Source: Henriciella sp. (GTDB taxonomy: Bacteria; Pseudomonadota; Alphaproteobacteria; Caulobacterales; Hyphomonadaceae). Taken from it: 64,000 nucleotides of DNA. The stretch is from positions 1-64,000 of the forward strand of contig JABSQB010000012.1 in assembly GCA_013214545.1 (NCBI GenBank), written 5' to 3'. Shown here in pieces: positions 1-10,005 of this stretch. Under the pieces are notes generated by a model. The model was not told where the DNA came from and ran no database searches. It saw nothing but the letters and a program-made list of their open reading frames with translations. A program made the translations under genes and the position numbers. Position 1 is the stretch's first letter. The number at the start of each line of letters is the position of its first letter.

Positions 1-97
1 CTTCCTATCCGCAGCCCAATGCTGCGAACCTATCAGGAGCTCGACTGGCTAACAGTCCGCCCGATTACCCATGCTTTGACGCCGAACGCGGACCTAC

Positions 98-2342
<2,245 letters not shown>

Positions 2343-2346
<4 letters not shown>

Positions 2347-2768
2347 GACCGCTTCCTCGCATGATAAGTCAGCGCCATGGCGATACAGTGTTGCAGCGGC
2401 GCGCGCGGCAAGGCGGCGTCCGTCGGGATCGAAATCTCACGATTACCGACAAAGGTCAGCGCGTCGTCGTAGCGCTGGCGCCACTCGCCGACGAGACTGG
2501 TCTGACAATGCACGAACAGGCTGACCGATGCGCCGTCCTCGCTCCAGCCGAGACGGATCGTGGTGCCGCTTTTGGTCTGATCGGTGAGATAAGATGGCTG
2601 GCCCCATTTCAGGGCTTCGGTTATCTCCCCAACCTCGGGAAGCTCTGCGGCGGTTTCGAAAATCAGCGTCCGCAGCCCGGTCAGATGCGTACGCGCTGCA
2701 GCAGGGCAGGCCTCAAGACTGGCAGCCACATCTGGTGGCGGGGCGGGTGATACGGCGAGTGTCGCCAA
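2343..2768 (-). CDS. DUF1801-domain protein, first gene of the TPP-riboswitch operon
   Basis: A soluble protein of about 141 residues with the DUF1801/YdhG-like pattern (ALKWGQPSYLT in the middle, a conserved C-terminal helix). Its function is unknown. The frame can be extended to a GTG at 2798, but that codon and what follows lie inside the TPP aptamer. I prefer the TTG at 2768, which has GGAG 6 nt upstream (2775-2778). That GGAG is part of the 3' strand of riboswitch stem P1, so ligand binding could hide it. A GTG at 2729 is another option. The gene ends in an ATGA overlap with the membrane-protein gene. Confidence 0.75.
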
Positions 2769-2774
2769 AGCGGT

Positions 2775-2891
2775 CTCCGTTCCTACGCCGGTTCGCACGT
2801 CTCCCCATGAAACGTCCTAGCCGGATCAGGTTCTAAGGGTGCTCACTCGGTCGACAGAGTGATCTCAGCGCTTCCAGACGCGCCCCTCGGA
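2775..2891 (-). promoter_or_regulatory. TPP riboswitch (THI element)
   Basis: Read on the minus strand, the region contains the diagnostic THI-box strings in order: GAGGGGCGC, GCTGAGATCAC, a TCACTC/GAGTGA hairpin, GCACCCTTAGAACCTGATC, then CCGG...CCGGCGTAGGAACGGAG. The CCGG/CCGG arm carries an insertion with its own ACGT/ACGT stem. P1 can form between TCCG (2888-2891) and CGGA (2776-2779). The element precedes the DUF1801 gene, not thiC directly. The overlap of P1 with the GGAG ahead of the TTG start suggests translational control. Family assignment rests on these conserved strings; no covariance search was run. Confidence 0.93.
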
Positions 2892-2954
2892 TGAGGTCTG
2901 TTCTACGTCGATCAATCCCGTTTGGAAAGAGGCGGTGTTTTGGCTTGCGCGGGT

Positions 2955-3824
2955 TTAACGCAAATCCTCGCGCCATTTCGGCAACCATTCCTGGAGGAGC
3001 GACACAACGATATCCCGATCATTGTCCGCAGGATCGTCTGGCAGCGCGAGAATCTCGTCTCCCACCTCAATCGCGAGTCGCAGATAGGACTGTCCTAATT
3101 GGCCATTCACAAGGTCGGTACGCTCATGCCCGCGCTTGTAAAAATTGCTCAGCGCGTTGAGAATTTGCGAGCGTCGCTGCGGGCATGCCTCCGACAGGGC
3201 GCGAATGCGTTTGACGAAAAACTCCACCCGGCCAAACGCTTCGAAATCCTGATAGCGGCCGATCGCCTGCGCTTCGGTGAGCGCCCGCTCCTGCTTGGTC
3301 TGCTCATACGGGCAGGCGCTAAATTCGGGATCGAGGAAGATCATCGCAATCTCGCCTTGCTCGGCCAGTTTGAGCAGGCTCGGAATGATCTTGCTTTTGT
3401 GATGGCTATTCACCTGGCCGTAAAAATAGAGCTTCTCCGGCGTGCCCGCCGTCGTAATGATCTCCGGTGCCGGCACGCTGGCATTCCATCCGGTATCGTT
3501 AAAGGAAACCGCCTGCAGCGCTTCCTTATAGATCGCCAATTTCTGTTCCGGGCTTTCGATAGCGTCGCCGAGGATCAGTAAGAGCTCAATCGCCAGGCCC
3601 TGAACGTCGCTGCGGTCCTGGCAATTGTAAATCCCAGCGCGGGCCAACCGAAATACATTGTCGGCGCTGGTCTCCTGACCAAGCTGAACCCGCGCCCACA
3701 TATTGTAGAGCGCTTGCTCAGCTGTATCCGGGCAAGTGGGCGTCTCGGCCTCCTGCGCCAAGCTGAGCCCGGTCAGACCAAGCGCGGCGCAAGCGCACAC
3801 CAACCACTTTCGAATAATCATCAA
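2955..3824 (-). CDS. Secreted hypothetical protein
   Basis: A 289-residue protein with a clear Sec signal peptide: positively charged start, hydrophobic stretch at residues 8-22, likely cleavage after SLA near residue 23. The mature part is alpha-helical and has several cysteines (TCPD near 31, NCQD, SACPYEQ, EACPQRR), which suggests a disulphide-bonded periplasmic protein, perhaps with helical repeats. No family is recognised. It is divergent from the next gene across a 163-bp region carrying a perfect dyad, and its 3' end faces away from the riboswitch operon. Confidence 0.8.
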   Translation of the reverse strand: MMIIRKWLVCACAALGLTGLSLAQEAETPTCPDTAEQALYNMWARVQLGQETSADNVFRLARAGIYNCQDRSDVQGLAIELLLILGDAIESPEQKLAIYKEALQAVSFNDTGWNASVPAPEIITTAGTPEKLYFYGQVNSHHKSKIIPSLLKLAEQGEIAMIFLDPEFSACPYEQTKQERALTEAQAIGRYQDFEAFGRVEFFVKRIRALSEACPQRRSQILNALSNFYKRGHERTDLVNGQLGQSYLRLAIEVGDEILALPDDPADNDRDIVVSLLQEWLPKWREDLR

Positions 3825-3897
3825 AGCATCCTCCCACGCCGAAACGCTAGCATGTGATTTCTCACGTCATCAAGGCGCGGCCTGCCACCCGTCAGGC

Positions 3898-3924
3898 GTT
3901 AACAGAAGCTGCAGCGCTGTTAAC
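3898..3924. promoter_or_regulatory. Perfect 8-bp dyad in a divergent promoter region
   Basis: GTTAACAG (3898-3905) and CTGTTAAC (3917-3924) form a perfect inverted repeat with an 11-nt spacer. It lies between the divergent genes starting at 3824 and 3988. The shape suits a dimeric regulator. The regulator is unknown, and the half-site spacing does not fit a CtrA box. Confidence 0.4.
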
Positions 3925-3987
3925 CAAATCCTGACCACTCGAGACGAGATTGCAGGCAAAGCGATTCTCGAATTCTCGGAGACGGAC

Positions 3988-4812
3988 ATGGCAGATGGAA
4001 TGGCGCTCGCGGCGGATGCTGGCGATGTGAAACCGGCGAAGCAAGCGAAAGCCAAGACCAAGCGGCGCAAAGTGAAGGTCGATTTCTGGGCGACTGATCT
4101 CAACACCGCCGAAATCGGAATCATGAAGCGGACGCAGAATGAAGCCGCCTCTGACCAGTTCACCAAAGATATGGAGCTGTATGGCCAGACCGTCATCGAC
4201 GGCAAACGCCAGGCTTTGATCGGCTATCGCCAGGAGCTCTGGGATGGCAGCGAGGGGTTTGAGCGCCGCCTGGTCATCAAACTGTTCTCTGAAACGCTGT
4301 CCTGGCGCGGGACCGCGGAAATGCTGCTCGGCCGGTCGACCCAGCTGACCCTGGCTGCGGGCGGTCGCCCGGTTCAGTCCTTCGCAATCAACCTTGCTCG
4401 GCACAAACAGCTGATCCAGCTTGAGCGTTCGGCCATGCATTGGCCGTTTCAGCCGGAGAAATTCAGCTTCTTCATCCAGGGCAAGACACGCTCTGAATTC
4501 TATACGGTGCGCCGTCACTGGTTCAGCTTTGGCGCCGATTACACGGTCTATAATTCCAAGGGCCGTAAGATTGGCGTGCTCGACCATCAGCTGGTCAATC
4601 TCGGCGGGGCCTGGATGGTGCGGATCGACCCGCAATATCAGGACCGCAAGCTAGAAGCTGTTTTGGAGCTGTTCTGCGCTGTGCTGAAATTCAACCGCGC
4701 CGGACGCAAACATGTGAAGGCGATGGCTGAACAGGTGTTTCGAGGAAAGGTGGAGCCCGATCTCGATCATGATGAGGAAGCGCTTTACCTCAATCCTAGG
4801 TCGCGGAACTAA
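3988..4812 (+). CDS. Hypothetical protein, possible LURP-one/Tubby-like beta-barrel fold
   Basis: A 274-residue soluble protein. The start at MADGM is set by GGAGACGGAC just upstream; the open frame runs further up but without a ribosome site. The N-terminus is Lys-rich (residues 12-32). The body has alternating hydrophobic strands, and a C-terminal section of the form YNSKGRKIGVLDHQ then AWMVRID recalls LURP-one-related/Tubby-C-like domains. That resemblance is weak and from pattern only. Its last 17 bp overlap the convergent methyltransferase gene. Confidence 0.7.
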   Translation: MADGMALAADAGDVKPAKQAKAKTKRRKVKVDFWATDLNTAEIGIMKRTQNEAASDQFTKDMELYGQTVIDGKRQALIGYRQELWDGSEGFERRLVIKLFSETLSWRGTAEMLLGRSTQLTLAAGGRPVQSFAINLARHKQLIQLERSAMHWPFQPEKFSFFIQGKTRSEFYTVRRHWFSFGADYTVYNSKGRKIGVLDHQLVNLGGAWMVRIDPQYQDRKLEAVLELFCAVLKFNRAGRKHVKAMAEQVFRGKVEPDLDHDEEALYLNPRSRN

Positions 4813-5470
4813 GCGGCTTCTGTATCACCACGCAGGACTGGCGATACGGCCAGATCATCCAGTAGAATTTCTTCATCGACCGCTTCCACTTGGTCCAGCC
4901 GAGGAATGGAAACGGCAGGCGAATGATCTGGCGATAGATGATCCATGGGCGCTTCTTCAGATTGTCGCGATAAGATCCAGTGTCGATAATCTCAGCCGCA
5001 AGCACTTCAGCGGGTTCGGAGATCAGCGCGCGAATTTCATCGGGCGTCGGCCGGAACATGGTGTCGATCGGATCGCGGTGGTGTGGATAGCTTTTCGGCA
5101 CCGTGATCACCAGGCGTCCGCCTGGCGGCAAAAGCGCGAAACAGCGACTGGCAAACTCGGCCGGGTCGAGCACGTGTTCGAGCACGTTGTTGCAAAAGAT
5201 CGTACGCGGCGCTGCGGCCTTGATCTGATTGTATCCGTCTTCTTCTAGCAGATTGGCCGAGATATCGATGCCCTCGCCCTCCTGCAAATCGGAGTGGATG
5301 ATGGATATCCCGCGCGCCATCAGCGGCGCGAACAGGTCATTGTGAATGTAAGGCTTTTCTTTCGTGCGAAAGGCGAGCGTCTGACTGCCAATGTCGAGAA
5401 TCGGCGACAACTCCTCCGCGGGATAGGCGCGCAGGGTCGTTTCGATCCATTTCGCTTCGACTTCTTGCAT
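4796..5470 (-). CDS. Class I SAM-dependent methyltransferase
   Basis: A 224-residue methyltransferase-like protein. A glycine-poor motif I (ILDIGSQ, about residues 24-30) is followed by an acidic motif (HSDLQEGEGIDI) and the typical NNVLEHV...LLPPGGRLVITVP stretch of Methyltransf_11 proteins (about residues 93-125). Substrate unknown. The C-terminal part is rich in Trp, Arg and Lys, which could suit a membrane-associated or lipid/sugar substrate. It is the last gene of a minus-strand run beginning at 7526, 113 nt after the ArsC-like gene, and overlaps the convergent gene by 17 bp. Confidence 0.8.
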   Translation of the reverse strand: MQEVEAKWIETTLRAYPAEELSPILDIGSQTLAFRTKEKPYIHNDLFAPLMARGISIIHSDLQEGEGIDISANLLEEDGYNQIKAAAPRTIFCNNVLEHVLDPAEFASRCFALLPPGGRLVITVPKSYPHHRDPIDTMFRPTPDEIRALISEPAEVLAAEIIDTGSYRDNLKKRPWIIYRQIIRLPFPFLGWTKWKRSMKKFYWMIWPYRQSCVVIQKPLSSAT

Positions 5471-5583
5471 TCCAAATCCCCTGCCCCTCTGATGAGAGCA
5501 TTACAGGATTGGCGATACCATTTGGGCGCGGCTTCCCACAAGGGCGCGGCTGGTATTTCAGACGGATCGAGACGCTGTGACGA

Positions 5584-5916
5584 TTAAAGCAACACTTGCT
5601 CAGTCGTCTTGGCCCAGCCGACATACACCTCTTCGCCGGCTTCGATCACAGGGCGTTTGATCAGGGTCGGATGCTCTGAGAGCAAAGCGAGCGGGTCGCG
5701 CATGCGGTCTTCGTCGGAGAGGTTGCGCCAGGTCGTAGACCGCCGATTGATCAGCACATCCTCACCCGCTGCTTCAAGCCAGCGCGGCAGCAGCGCAGAC
5801 AGATCAGCCTCCGCACGAATGTCGACAAAACTCACCACTTTGCCCGCAACCTCAAGCGCTTTCAGGGCTTTCTTGCATGTGTCGCAATTCTTCAGGCCGT
5901 AAAGGGTAAGGGACAT
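5584..5916 (-). CDS. ArsC/Spx-family reductase-like protein (YffB type)
   Basis: A 110-residue thioredoxin-fold protein of the ArsC/Spx superfamily. It keeps the N-terminal CxxC (NCDTCKK, Cys10 and Cys13), the FVDIRAE strand, the INRRSTTWRNL segment and the LIKRPVIE loop with the cis-proline region. YffB-type members are called putative arsenate or glutathione-dependent reductases, but their real substrate is not established. No arsenic-resistance genes are nearby. The gene lies 37 nt after the DUF2164 gene on the same strand. Confidence 0.88.
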   Translation of the reverse strand: MSLTLYGLKNCDTCKKALKALEVAGKVVSFVDIRAEADLSALLPRWLEAAGEDVLINRRSTTWRNLSDEDRMRDPLALLSEHPTLIKRPVIEAGEEVYVGWAKTTEQVLL

Positions 5917-5953
5917 GGCGGCTCCGTCTTATGTCTGGTGTCTAGCGCTGGAT

Positions 5954-6193
5954 CTAAGTCTGGTCGTCCACATAGACTTCGCCATCAAGATCGTCGAGCT
6001 TTGTCTGCAAATGACCACGCACATCCTGGACCGCCTGATTATAGATTCCAGGACCAAGCGTGGTCAGCATCAGATTGACGATCTGCTCGGCGCGAAACTC
6101 CGACAGGGTTTCATCGAACTCTGCTGCAAACAGGGTCTGCAGCTGACCAACCAGACGTGCCCGCCGCTCATCCGATAGAGTGATCTTCTTCAT
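5954..6193 (-). CDS. DUF2164-domain protein
   Basis: A 79-residue protein matching the DUF2164 pattern: an initial ITLSDERRARLVGQLQ helix, an FRAEQIVN segment and the near-invariant GPGIYNQAVQD. Function unknown. I choose the ATG at 6193 because AGGAGG lies 7 nt upstream and the codon overlaps the previous gene's stop in an ATGA. The ATG two codons earlier is only 1 nt from that AGGAGG. Third gene of the MBL-HEAT-DUF2164 overlapping set. Confidence 0.88.
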   Translation of the reverse strand: MKKITLSDERRARLVGQLQTLFAAEFDETLSEFRAEQIVNLMLTTLGPGIYNQAVQDVRGHLQTKLDDLDGEVYVDDQT

Positions 6194-6708
6194 TCGCATG
6201 CCTCCTTCGAGAGTTGCCTTGCACGGGCACGCACAGACGCCGCTTTGTCGTTCAAACCCGTACCGATTGCCCGCCGCGCATCAGCTTGTAAATCAGGAAA
6301 GGCGTGCGCCATTCGCCACATCGCATCCATCGCCCAGGCGCGAAGAAACGGGCGCGGATGATCTGCATATGCCTTCATCGCATCGAACGCCGCCGTATCG
6401 CGCGCGCCTGTCAGATCGACACGCCGGACGCTTTGCAAGATGTGCAGCGCAGCCGGCCAGGAAGGCTCCGTCGTAAGCTGTTTCAGGAGCGGCGCCACCA
6501 ATTCTGGGGCCTGCGCGCCGCCCTTTTCGAGGTGATCCTTGATGAGCCATGTCGCGCCATTGTCGATATGTGCAGCGCGGTCCCCAGCGAGACCCACCAG
6601 CGTCTCCAGATAGTCCGGCGCTTGTTTGAACCGCAGGCTCGTCTCCGAGAGGTAAGACAGCGCCTTGCCGTCAAATTCGAGCAAAGCCGCGCGGAGCGCC
6701 TCGCTCAC
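6190..6708 (-). CDS. HEAT-repeat-like protein
   Basis: A 172-residue, all-helical, soluble protein. Helix pairs with conserved small and proline positions, such as DHPRPFLRAWAMDAMWRMA and DKAASVRARARQL, look like HEAT or ARM repeats. Such proteins usually bind other proteins. No catalytic motif is seen. The start overlaps the upstream MBL-fold gene by 4 nt and the stop overlaps the DUF2164 gene by 4 nt, so the three products are likely made together. Confidence 0.72.
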   Translation of the reverse strand: MSEALRAALLEFDGKALSYLSETSLRFKQAPDYLETLVGLAGDRAAHIDNGATWLIKDHLEKGGAQAPELVAPLLKQLTTEPSWPAALHILQSVRRVDLTGARDTAAFDAMKAYADHPRPFLRAWAMDAMWRMAHAFPDLQADARRAIGTGLNDKAASVRARARQLSKEACE

Positions 6709-7526
6709 TCCGCGCCTACTTTCTCAATCAGGCGAGTCTCGCCCGGAACATGGAAGAAGTCGGCGCCGGTCAGAAACAGGTCAACGGGTAGTTCAATCGG
6801 CACGTGAATGCCCGTCGCTTTCAGCGTGTTCAGCCGGGTGGAAAGGATTTGCGGGCCGTCGCCCATGGTGAAGAACCAATAGGGCGGATAGGCGGTATCT
6901 GTACGCTTCACCATCCAATGGTCATCATGCGGCGCGTAATGCTCATCGCGCGGATCCGCGTCGCCGAGATGCATGACCGTGATGCCGTCGCTGAGCGTCA
7001 CCCGCCAGACCAGGTTCGAAACCTCTGCGCGGCCGGGCCAACCGGCATGCGGGATGCGAACCACGTCGATCGTCAGATCACCCTCGCGAAAACTGAGCGG
7101 CGCGTCGAGGCGTTCCAGTCCGACCGCCGTGACCCGGTCGAAGATCGCGTCATCACCGGCCTCCTGCCGCATCCAATCGACCGCCTGCGCCGGGGCAAAA
7201 ACGCGGACCTGTTCGTGACGCCGCATATAGGCAATCACCTCACCGATCGAGAAGTGATCGGGATGCATATGGCTGATGAAAATGGCATCGACATTTTCAT
7301 AGGGAGCAATGCCCTCCATCAGGTGCTGACGCATCACGTCCGGCACCATCTGATAAGTACCAAAACCGTTCGGATAGAGCGGATCAAACAACACCGTGGT
7401 GTGGCCATCGCTGACCATGATCCCCTCATTGCCGAGATATGTGGTTTGCGTCGGCGTCACCGGATGCGCGCTGACGCTCGGGCTGAGCAAGACTAAGGCA
7501 CTGAAAAAAGACAGAAAACGAAGCAT
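6705..7526 (-). CDS. Secreted MBL-fold metallo-hydrolase
   Basis: A 273-residue protein with a signal peptide (hydrophobic residues 4-18, likely cleavage after VSA). It carries the metallo-beta-lactamase metal motif SHMHPDHF (about residues 85-92), further His ligands in RIPHAG and MHLGDADPRD, and a GNEGIMVSDG strand near the mature N-terminus. It resembles the UlaG/YycJ-like branch, not class B beta-lactamases. Substrate unknown; a periplasmic site is inferred from the signal peptide. I start it at the ATG at 7526 because the upstream extension would place 20 residues before the signal peptide. Confidence 0.85.
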   Translation of the reverse strand: MLRFLSFFSALVLLSPSVSAHPVTPTQTTYLGNEGIMVSDGHTTVLFDPLYPNGFGTYQMVPDVMRQHLMEGIAPYENVDAIFISHMHPDHFSIGEVIAYMRRHEQVRVFAPAQAVDWMRQEAGDDAIFDRVTAVGLERLDAPLSFREGDLTIDVVRIPHAGWPGRAEVSNLVWRVTLSDGITVMHLGDADPRDEHYAPHDDHWMVKRTDTAYPPYWFFTMGDGPQILSTRLNTLKATGIHVPIELPVDLFLTGADFFHVPGETRLIEKVGAE

Positions 7527-7571
7527 GGTCCCACCAGATGCGAGTGATTTGTTCAGACAGTGTAAAGGCGC

Positions 7572-9104
7572 ATGCGCTATTGCCAACCTATGGTTCGGGG
7601 AATGCCATATCTGCTCGCGGCGGGCGCAGCGTGGGCGTGTCTTGCTATGCCAGCGCAGGCTGCGCCGGGCGACACCCTTCTGTTTGACGACTTCGATGAT
7701 GGCGCGAGCTGCGATACGCTGTCGCCGCTCTGGACGGTATCAGACGCCAATCTGTCCGCCACATCGACGCAAACGTCCAATTCCGGAAACTGCTCAGCCT
7801 TTACCCGCGGCGACGTGGTGACCATGACCGGGCCCGTGATCGACCTGTCGGCAGTGACCGGGGCGACGCTGACCGCCTGGCTACGTCAGGGTCTCGATGC
7901 GTTCAGTGAAGATGTCGATGCGGGCGAAGACTTCGTGTTCGAATATCTTGACGCCACCACGACCTGGGTGCCGATCCAGACCCTGGCAGGCGCAGGCCCG
8001 AATGGCGAGATCACCAATGTCAGCCTGGACCTGCCTGCGGGCGCGCTGCATGCCGCGTTTCAGCTGCGCTTTCGTCAGACTGGCGGCAGCGGCGGTCCGC
8101 CAGCCAATGGCGGAATCGGGTATGACTATTGGCATATTGACGATGTCCTGCTGGTGGAAACCGGCGTCGCCCCGCCGCCGCCTCTTCCATCTGGTATGGG
8201 CGTCGGACAATGCGAGCGCTTTGAAAGCGGCTTTGGTAATTGGACGACCACCAATGCCACCCGCGCCGGGATCAATAGCGATACATTCCAGTCTTCAGCC
8301 AACTCGATGTTCTTGCGCCATGATACGGTGACGGCCACTTCGATCAGTTTTGATTCCGACAATCTGGCCGAGACTGAGGTTTGGATCCGCCGCGGCTCTG
8401 ACGCGTTCAGCGAGAACCCTGATCCGGGTGAAGATTTGACGTTTCAGTATCTCAACGCGGCGCTCAATTGGGTGACGCTTGAGACGTTCCCAGGCAACGG
8501 CACTCAAGGCGAGATCTTCACCCGTACTTACACAATGCCCGTCTCCGCCTGGCACGCCAACTTCCAGGTGCGCTTTGTCTATCCCGCCGCCAGCGGCAAT
8601 GATTTTGACTATTGGCATGTCGACGATCTTTGCTTCAATCGCGCGCAGCCGGATTTCAGTGTCAGCAAGTCGGTTGTGATCGAGCAGGATCCGATCAATG
8701 GCACCAGCAATCCGCTCGGCATTCCGGGCGCCTGGGCGATCTATTCGATCGAAGTGACAAATAATGGCCTCGGCTCCGCTGATGCCGGTACCGTGGCTAT
8801 CGGCGACGTCATCGATTCCAATACTAGCCTGTTTGCGGGCGACTTTGACGGCTTTGGCTCCCCGTTTGAGTTCATCGATGGTAGCGGCGCCGCGGCGAGC
8901 GGGGTCAGCCTCAACTTTACCAGCCTCGGCGATGGCGGTGACGGGGTCACTTTCCTCAATGGCGCCAATGCCAGCATGACGCCAACGGCGGGCTTTGATC
9001 CAACCGTTGCAGCTTTCCAACTTCAGTTTGATGGGGCCATGAACGGCAATTCTGGCGGCGCCAATCCGAGCTTTACCATCCGCTACCGCGTACAGATTGA
9101 GTGA
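7572..9104 (+). CDS. Secreted protein with two tandem beta-sandwich domains and a DUF11-like tail
   Basis: A 510-residue exported protein. After a signal peptide ending at AQAAPG come two homologous domains of about 150 residues, each ending in the same motif (YDYWHIDDV near 185 and FDYWHVDDL near 350). Both contain a phrase of the type DAFSE-x-D-x-GED. The last 150 residues look like a DUF11/conserved-repeat domain (VSKSVVIEQDP, IYSIEVTNNG). The architecture suits a cell-surface or secreted adhesin or carbohydrate-binding protein, which is inference. The start is uncertain; ATG codons at 7590 and 7602 are also possible. It abuts the convergent gene at 9105. Confidence 0.78.
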   Translation: MRYCQPMVRGMPYLLAAGAAWACLAMPAQAAPGDTLLFDDFDDGASCDTLSPLWTVSDANLSATSTQTSNSGNCSAFTRGDVVTMTGPVIDLSAVTGATLTAWLRQGLDAFSEDVDAGEDFVFEYLDATTTWVPIQTLAGAGPNGEITNVSLDLPAGALHAAFQLRFRQTGGSGGPPANGGIGYDYWHIDDVLLVETGVAPPPPLPSGMGVGQCERFESGFGNWTTTNATRAGINSDTFQSSANSMFLRHDTVTATSISFDSDNLAETEVWIRRGSDAFSENPDPGEDLTFQYLNAALNWVTLETFPGNGTQGEIFTRTYTMPVSAWHANFQVRFVYPAASGNDFDYWHVDDLCFNRAQPDFSVSKSVVIEQDPINGTSNPLGIPGAWAIYSIEVTNNGLGSADAGTVAIGDVIDSNTSLFAGDFDGFGSPFEFIDGSGAAASGVSLNFTSLGDGGDGVTFLNGANASMTPTAGFDPTVAAFQLQFDGAMNGNSGGANPSFTIRYRVQIE

Positions 9105-9872
9105 TTACTGGACCACGCCGATCATCGGCCCGAGATCGGTGCCGATTTCATTTCGATTGATAGACGGCGCATAGATCCGGCTCACCTGACCATCCAGGAA
9201 GAGTGCGTTCGGAACCTCAATCACATCACGAAACAGCGTGCCGAAATCGTGAAAGGTCACGGCTGAGTCCGAGATCACGAAATAGACGGTTTGACCATCA
9301 TCGGCGACGCCGACCCCGTTTCTGCGGCGATGCGATGTCCCATCCGGATTGAGGTCCGGATGCAATTCGCCATCAATGACCAACATAGGCCCCGATTGTG
9401 TGGCATAGACCGGATCAATTTCGGCTTCGAGATAGGCTTCACTCTCTGTGATACCGGCCTCAGACCCATTCAGCCAGAACACCCCATTTGGGCGCAGGTG
9501 AAAGTTCCCCGGACCGTCATTCGTATTCACACTGGCCTGGTCGCCATACGGGTCGCGATAGAACCCGACCGGACTTCGGTCTTCGTGATACATGCCGCCA
9601 TTCATGGCAAAGAGCAGCACCTCGCCTTGCTCATCAAGTTCGCGCTCAAGCGTATCAAACTGCAGATAAGGCTCGCCCTCCGCATCGCTATGAAACAGGC
9701 GAATATCATGCTCGCGCGCATCAAAGATGCAGACCGTGTAACCGTCGCTTTGATGCACAAGCGTCTGGCACAGGACGGGTAGCGTCTCGCTCGCCTCGTC
9801 AGCCGAGCGGTCTTGCGGTTGGCAGGCCGCCAGCCCCACGATTCCCAACAGAATGATTGCAAACACCCGCAA
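9105..9872 (-). CDS. Phosphodiester glycosidase (NAGPA/DUF2233) lipoprotein
   Basis: A 255-residue lipoprotein with lipobox LAAC (Cys17). It shows the NAGPA-domain signatures FAMNGGMYHED, RPNGVFW, SGPMLVIDGE and HRRRNGVGV, then the C-terminal NALFLDGQVS. The family includes the enzyme that uncovers mannose-6-phosphate and bacterial phosphodiester glycosidases that act on cell-wall polymers. The local substrate is unknown. It is convergent with, and directly abuts, the repeat-domain secreted protein. Confidence 0.88.
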   Translation of the reverse strand: MRVFAIILLGIVGLAACQPQDRSADEASETLPVLCQTLVHQSDGYTVCIFDAREHDIRLFHSDAEGEPYLQFDTLERELDEQGEVLLFAMNGGMYHEDRSPVGFYRDPYGDQASVNTNDGPGNFHLRPNGVFWLNGSEAGITESEAYLEAEIDPVYATQSGPMLVIDGELHPDLNPDGTSHRRRNGVGVADDGQTVYFVISDSAVTFHDFGTLFRDVIEVPNALFLDGQVSRIYAPSINRNEIGTDLGPMIGVVQ

Positions 9873-10005
9873 GTCTATCTCCTCGGCGCGGCATCATCTG
9901 AAGCAGACATGGCAAGCTTCGTTGGTTCGATCAACGCCGCTATCGCCGCCTGTTCATAATTTGAATCCGGATCATGTCTTTTTTTGGCAAAGTCGGCAGA
10001 TGCGA

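Noticed and set aside
1-97. Sequence after the thiC stop
   Set aside because: No gene, terminator or RNA feature could be supported in this short end piece.
2769-2798. N-terminal extension of the DUF1801 gene to a GTG at 2798
   Set aside because: These codons lie inside the TPP aptamer; the better ribosome site is before the TTG at 2768.
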